DNA of 16,138 bases. Source: M3007 sp044350415. GTDB taxonomy: Bacteria; Bacteroidota; Bacteroidia; Chitinophagales; Saprospiraceae. Shown piece after piece: positions 7,285 to 13,200 of this stretch. The notes below the pieces were generated by a model that saw only the letters and a program-made list of their open reading frames with translations, was not told the origin of the DNA and did no database searches. The stretch is taken from positions 1 through 16,138 of the forward strand of contig JBILHQ010000146.1 of NCBI GenBank assembly GCA_044350415.1. The letters run 5' to 3'. A program made the position numbers and the translations under genes. Position 1 is the first letter of the stretch. The number at the start of each line of letters is the position of its first letter.

Positions 7285-10200
7285 ATGAAAAATATTTACA
7301 ATTTAAAGGTGGTTGTGCTTTTACTCCTGTTTATCGGAGTCTCAACCGTTTCTTCTCTGGCCCAGATCATCAATCCCGCTGCGGAAGGCGGCTTTGAACT
7401 AGGTGCAACATTTGCCGCCAATGGCTGGTCTGTTGACAATGGTACTGTTGCCAATCAATGGTTTTTAGGCAATGTGCCGCCACTCAGTACTGGTACCCGC
7501 TGTGCGTATGTTTCGGCAGATGCTGGCGTAACCAACGGCTACAATAATGCATCTGCCTCTGTTGTTCATTTTTGGCGTGATGTTACTATTCCTGCCGGGC
7601 AAACAGATATTACCTTGTCATTTAACTGGTCAGGATTGGGTGAAACATCTTCGTTTGATGCGCTGATGGTTAGCGTTGCACCTACCAGTTATACGCCGAC
7701 ATCGACCAACGTTAGTTTGAGTACGGCAGCACTCGCAGCGCCAGCAACAACTTTGGTGCAACTTTGGAACCAGGCTGCCGTTCAAACTGCTACAATAAAA
7801 ATTCCGGTGAGCTTAGTTAATAACTGCGTGGCTCCGGGTACCTTCCGGTTAATTTTTACCTGGAAAAATGATGGATCATTAGGAACAGGACCTTCTGGTG
7901 CGATTGATAATATATCTTTATCAGCAGTTGCCACTGCACCATTATCCGGAACATATTCTGTTGGCCCAACAGGTGCTTTTGCCAGCCTGACTGCTGCAAC
8001 TTCAGCAATAAATGCGACAGGCGTATCCGGACCAGTTATTTTAGAATTGCAGACTGCCTATCTGAGTGCTGTGGAAACTTTCCCAATCACACTGGCAGGT
8101 CAGGCAGCTTGTTTCCCTCCGACGGCGGTTAATAATGTTACTATCCGCCCTGAATTGGGTGCGCCTGTTTTGACAGTTTCCGGTACAAATGCCGGACCAA
8201 CTTTTGATATTAATGCTGGTCAATGGTGGAGAATAGACGGACGTGCCGGTGGGGCCGGTACGGCTAAAGGACTTATCGTTGCCAACACCTCCACAACAGG
8301 TCAGGCAGTTAGATTCATCAATGAAGGATCAAATAATATTGTCAGATACTGTGATGTAAGAGGTGTAAATACCTCTACTGTAAGCGGCGTTGTTCTGTTT
8401 AGTACAACCACTGGTGCAAATGGTAATGACAATAACCTTATTGACAACAATGATATTCATGAGGGGGCTACTACACCGAACAATGGTATTTACTCATCAG
8501 GTACCACTACAACGATAGCAACCCATAACTCCGGAAACACTGTTTCAAATAACAATATTTTCAATACATTCGCAGCTGCCGCGGCATCTTATGGTGTCAA
8601 TTTAGTTGGCGGCACCACAGACTGGAATATTACCGCAAACAGCTTCTACCAAACAGTGTCCCGAGCTACTTCGTCCATTTGGGGGGGTATTCAGATATCA
8701 AACTCAGCAACGGGTAATAACTTCCTGGTTAATGGAAACTATATAGGAGGAACAGCACCATTGTGTGGGGGCGGTCCATTGACGTTTACTGGTTCAACCT
8801 TGAATTTCAGGGGAATGAATTTATTGACAGGTACCACCACGGTTTCTGTTATCAACAATAACTTTATTCAGAATCTAAACTTAACTACTACTGGTACAAG
8901 TGGATTTAATGCTGCTATTCTTCCGGGAATTGGATTAATGAATGTTACCAATAATACGATTGGATCACAATCGGCTACTGGTAATATTACTATTTCTGCT
9001 TCGGGTTCTGCTTTTATATTCGGTGGAATTATTGCTGGCGGAAGTGCTCCTTTAAGCCCAATGAATATCACCGGCAATACCGTTGGGGGGATTAATATGG
9101 TAGTGACCGGTGCACCAGCAACAGTTCCTAGTATTAGGTGTATATCGGTGCAGGGTACAGTTGCAGGGCACAACTTTAATGTCAGTAACAATACCATTGG
9201 CAGTGTGTCTGTGCCTAACAGTATAAGCGGTAATTTCAATGCTAACCTGATTGGTATTATATCCTTTTCGGGAGCATTGGACCAAATATATTCCAACAAT
9301 ACCATTGCCAATCTTACAAACCCGAATACGGGTACAGGTGCAAGTGTCAATGGCCTGATTCTTCAGGGTACTGGTACCAGTCCCAATTTACTGGGTACTT
9401 TCACCTGTAATTCTAATACAATCAGAGATCTGAGTACAGCAAGCGGTTCTATCACTTTTGTATCTTCGGTTGGTATGTCAGTGTTAGGCAATGGCCAGGT
9501 TGGCGGCAATAATCTGGTTAATCAGAACACCATTCACTCCATTTCGAATACGAACCCAACGGCTGCTACCGCTGCTTTTGGGGCTATTTTTAGTTTGCCT
9601 GTAGGCGCCACTAATACCATTAGCCGCAACCTGATTCATAGTATAAATCTTTCCACTTCGGGTGCGGGTACTATTACAGGTCTTCAGGTTAACTCGGGCA
9701 CTGGTACCTACTCCAATAATATGGTACGTGTGGGTATTAATGCAGCTGGAGCAGGTATCACCGGCAATTACACTGTAGCCGGTATTGTTGAAGCGGCTGC
9801 TCCTGTAGCTAGTATTCTTCATAACAGTGTTTATGTTGGCGGAGCAGGCGTTACCGGAACCTCCAACTCGTTTGGTTTCCGCAGTTTGGCGACTTCAACA
9901 AGTACCCGTATCTACCGGGATAATATTTTCTTCAATGCCCGGTCTAACGGCGCGGGTACAGGCAAACATTATGCTACTACTGTTGCAGGTGTGGCCGCCA
10001 ATCCGGCTGGTACAGTTTCAGACAATAATTTATTGTTTGCAACAGGAACAGGCGGATTCATTGGTTTATACAATGCCATTGACCAGACGACTTTGGCAGA
10101 CTGGCGCACGGCGACCGGCAATGACTGGAACAGTGTGACAGGAGATCCGATATTCGTAAATCCTGCCGGAAATGCGGCTGCGGTTGATTTGCACATACAG

Positions 10201-13200
10201 GCAGCAACGCCAACACCGGTAGAATCTGCCGGTGCGGCACTTCCGGACGTTACTGTAGATTATGACGCTCAATTGCGCGCTTCTTTTACGCCTTCGGATA
10301 TTGGTGCTGATGCCGGTAACTTTTTGCCACTGGTAGTTGATAATGTTTCTCCAGGTATAGGCTATACTGCATTAATCTCCAATAATTGCGGATTAAATGA
10401 TGTTTCTCTAAACGGCGTAAATATTACTGATTTAACCGGAGTACCTACTTCAGGTTCTTTAGTTCCCCGAATTTATTATCGTAAAGGTGCAGGTACTTGG
10501 TTCTCCCGCCCGGGTACATTAGCCAGTGGTACTGCTACCAATGGTTTATGGAACTTTACCATTGTCGTTGCCGACATGGGTGGTGTGGCAGGTAATGATA
10601 TTATCTCTTATTATGTTGTTGCCCAGGATATTGTAGCAACACCAAATATTGGGTCATTTGTGGGTGGTGTGGTTGCGACAAACGTCAATACAGTTACTAC
10701 ACATCCTGTAAATCCGTTTACAGTTACTTTTCTGGCCCCCCTTAACGGCACTTATACAGTAGGAAGCGGAGGTAATTTTGCCACACTGACTGCTGCTGTA
10801 GCCGCATATAATCTTGGATGTGTTACCGGACCGGTAATCTTCAGTCTTACAGATCCTACTTATGCAGGTGAAGTTTTCCCGATTACCATCAATCAAATTC
10901 CGGCTGCTAGTGCCGCCAATACACTTACTATCAAACCTGCCCCTGGCGTTACGCCTTTAATAAGCGGCACCTCTGCAACCTGTCTCATCAGACTCAACGG
11001 AGCTGACTGGGTGATTATTGATGGTTCTAATACAGTAGGCGGAACGACGAGAGACCTAACGCTAACCAATACTTCCGTTGCGGCGAATACCGCAGTAGTA
11101 TGTGTTCAGAGCCTGGGCACCGCTTTGGGTGCAACAAATAATGTAATAAAAAATTGCAATATAATCGGCGGTATAAATACAGTTGCTAACTTTGGCATAC
11201 ATGTGGCTGGCACAACTGTATCATCGACTGCCACTGGTGAGGACAATGACAATTTAACTATTCAAAATAATGCTATTAATACCGTGCAATATGCTGTCTA
11301 TGCCAGGGCTGCTACCAATGCAGGGAATTTGGACGGACTTTTGATTACGCAAAACTCGATTGGTTCTAACAACGTGGCAAACTATGTTGGACTCAGAGGT
11401 ATTGATATCGCTTTTGTAAATGGCGCAGTGGTTTCTCAGAATAATATTTTCAATATGAAAACGACTACGCAGACTTCAATTACTGCAATTGAATGTGGCT
11501 CTGGCGTTTTAAATTCATCATTTATTCGAAATAACATTACCGGTATTTATAATGACAATACCGGCCAATGGGCGGTATATGGTATCAATTTTAACTCTGC
11601 TACCGGTGGTACTACGAATAATACTATTGCGAACAATTTCATCTCAGATATGAGGAGTGTTAATTATGTTTCAAGTACAACTTTTAGTGCATTTGGAATA
11701 AGATTAACAGGGGGAACGAATTTTACTGTCGCATACAACTCTGTTCACTTTTTCGGGGTAGTTACACTCGCGACTGGAACATCATCCATCTCAGCTCCAT
11801 TTTGTGCCACTTCCAGCACTGTGACCGGTACAATCTTAAAAAATAATATATTCTTTAACGAGCAAAGTTTTTCGGCTGGAACCACATCTGTTGTGTATAG
11901 TGTTTATGTCGTTAGTGGTTTTGTATTTGCTCAGATCAATAACAATGATTATTTCGGGGTAAGCAATGCACCTACTGTATATAATGTAGGCTTCAACGGA
12001 ACAAATCAGGTAACGCTGGCAAACTGGCAAACTGCCACAGGCCAGGATGGAATGTCGCTGAATATATTGCCAGGTTTTACATCTGATGTTGATCTTCACA
12101 TTGTTTCTAACACCTGTTTAAATCAGGGTGCTATGCCGATTGCCGGTATCACCGTTGATTACGATGGTATGCTGAGGAATGCGACCTTACCTGATATAGG
12201 AGCTGATGAATTTACAGGTACTGATGCTTCTTTAAGCTTTACTGAGACATCTGGTCTTATTAATAACGATGGGATTACTTGCAGCGGTGCTGCTGTGAAT
12301 TTGACAGCAGTGGGCGGTGGAACTTATGCATGGAGTACAGGTGCTGCAACTGCATCTATTACAGTAAATCCAATTTCCTCAACTTCATACACGGTAACAG
12401 TTACATTAGCGGCTGGCTGTTCCAGAATATTTACGCAAAGTATTACGGTGAATCCACTGCCATCTGCTGCCATAACGGTGACAGAAACATCCGGTATAGC
12501 CAATAATGATGGTATCATCTGTGCAGGTGCAAGTGCAACATTGACCGCTTCTGGTGGTGCTACATATTCCTGGAGTACCGGCGAAACGACAGCCGCCATT
12601 TCAGTTACGACTACAGGACTTTATACTGTAGTCGTAACCAACTCGAATAATTGTTCTGCATCAACATCCACATCTGTCACAGTAACACCACTTCCGACAG
12701 CTAATATCACGGGTAATACAACAGAATGTATCGGTTCAACAGTTACATTGACTGCCACAGGTGGCGGCACGTACCTTTGGGCGACAGGTGAAACGACAGC
12801 ATCTATATCATTTCCAATGCTTGGCGCACCTTCGATCTATTGTGTAACGGTCACCAGCGCTGCTGGTTGTACCGCCAGCACATGTGCTGGTCTTACACCA
12901 CTTTTCCTGCCAACAGCAGGGACTACGGTTGCAGAGACATCAGGTACGACCAATAATGACGGTATCATTTGTGCCGGTTCATCGGCTACGATAACAGGAA
13001 CGGGCGGTACTTCTTATGTGTGGAGTACGGGTGCTGTTACCACATCGATCACCGTTTCTCCGGCATCGACCACTACTTATACGGTAACAGTGACGAATGC
13101 TGCCGGGTGTACGGCTACGGCTTCGAGGAGTATCACGGTTACGCCGGTTCCGGTACTTTCTAATACAGTAGTTGAACCAACGACCTGTATTTCTTTGAAC

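Noticed and set aside
8868..9350. 160-codon minus-strand frame rich in Pro, Leu and Ile
   Set aside because: It is a shadow of the giant gene's Asn/Gly/Thr-rich codons, with no independent signals.
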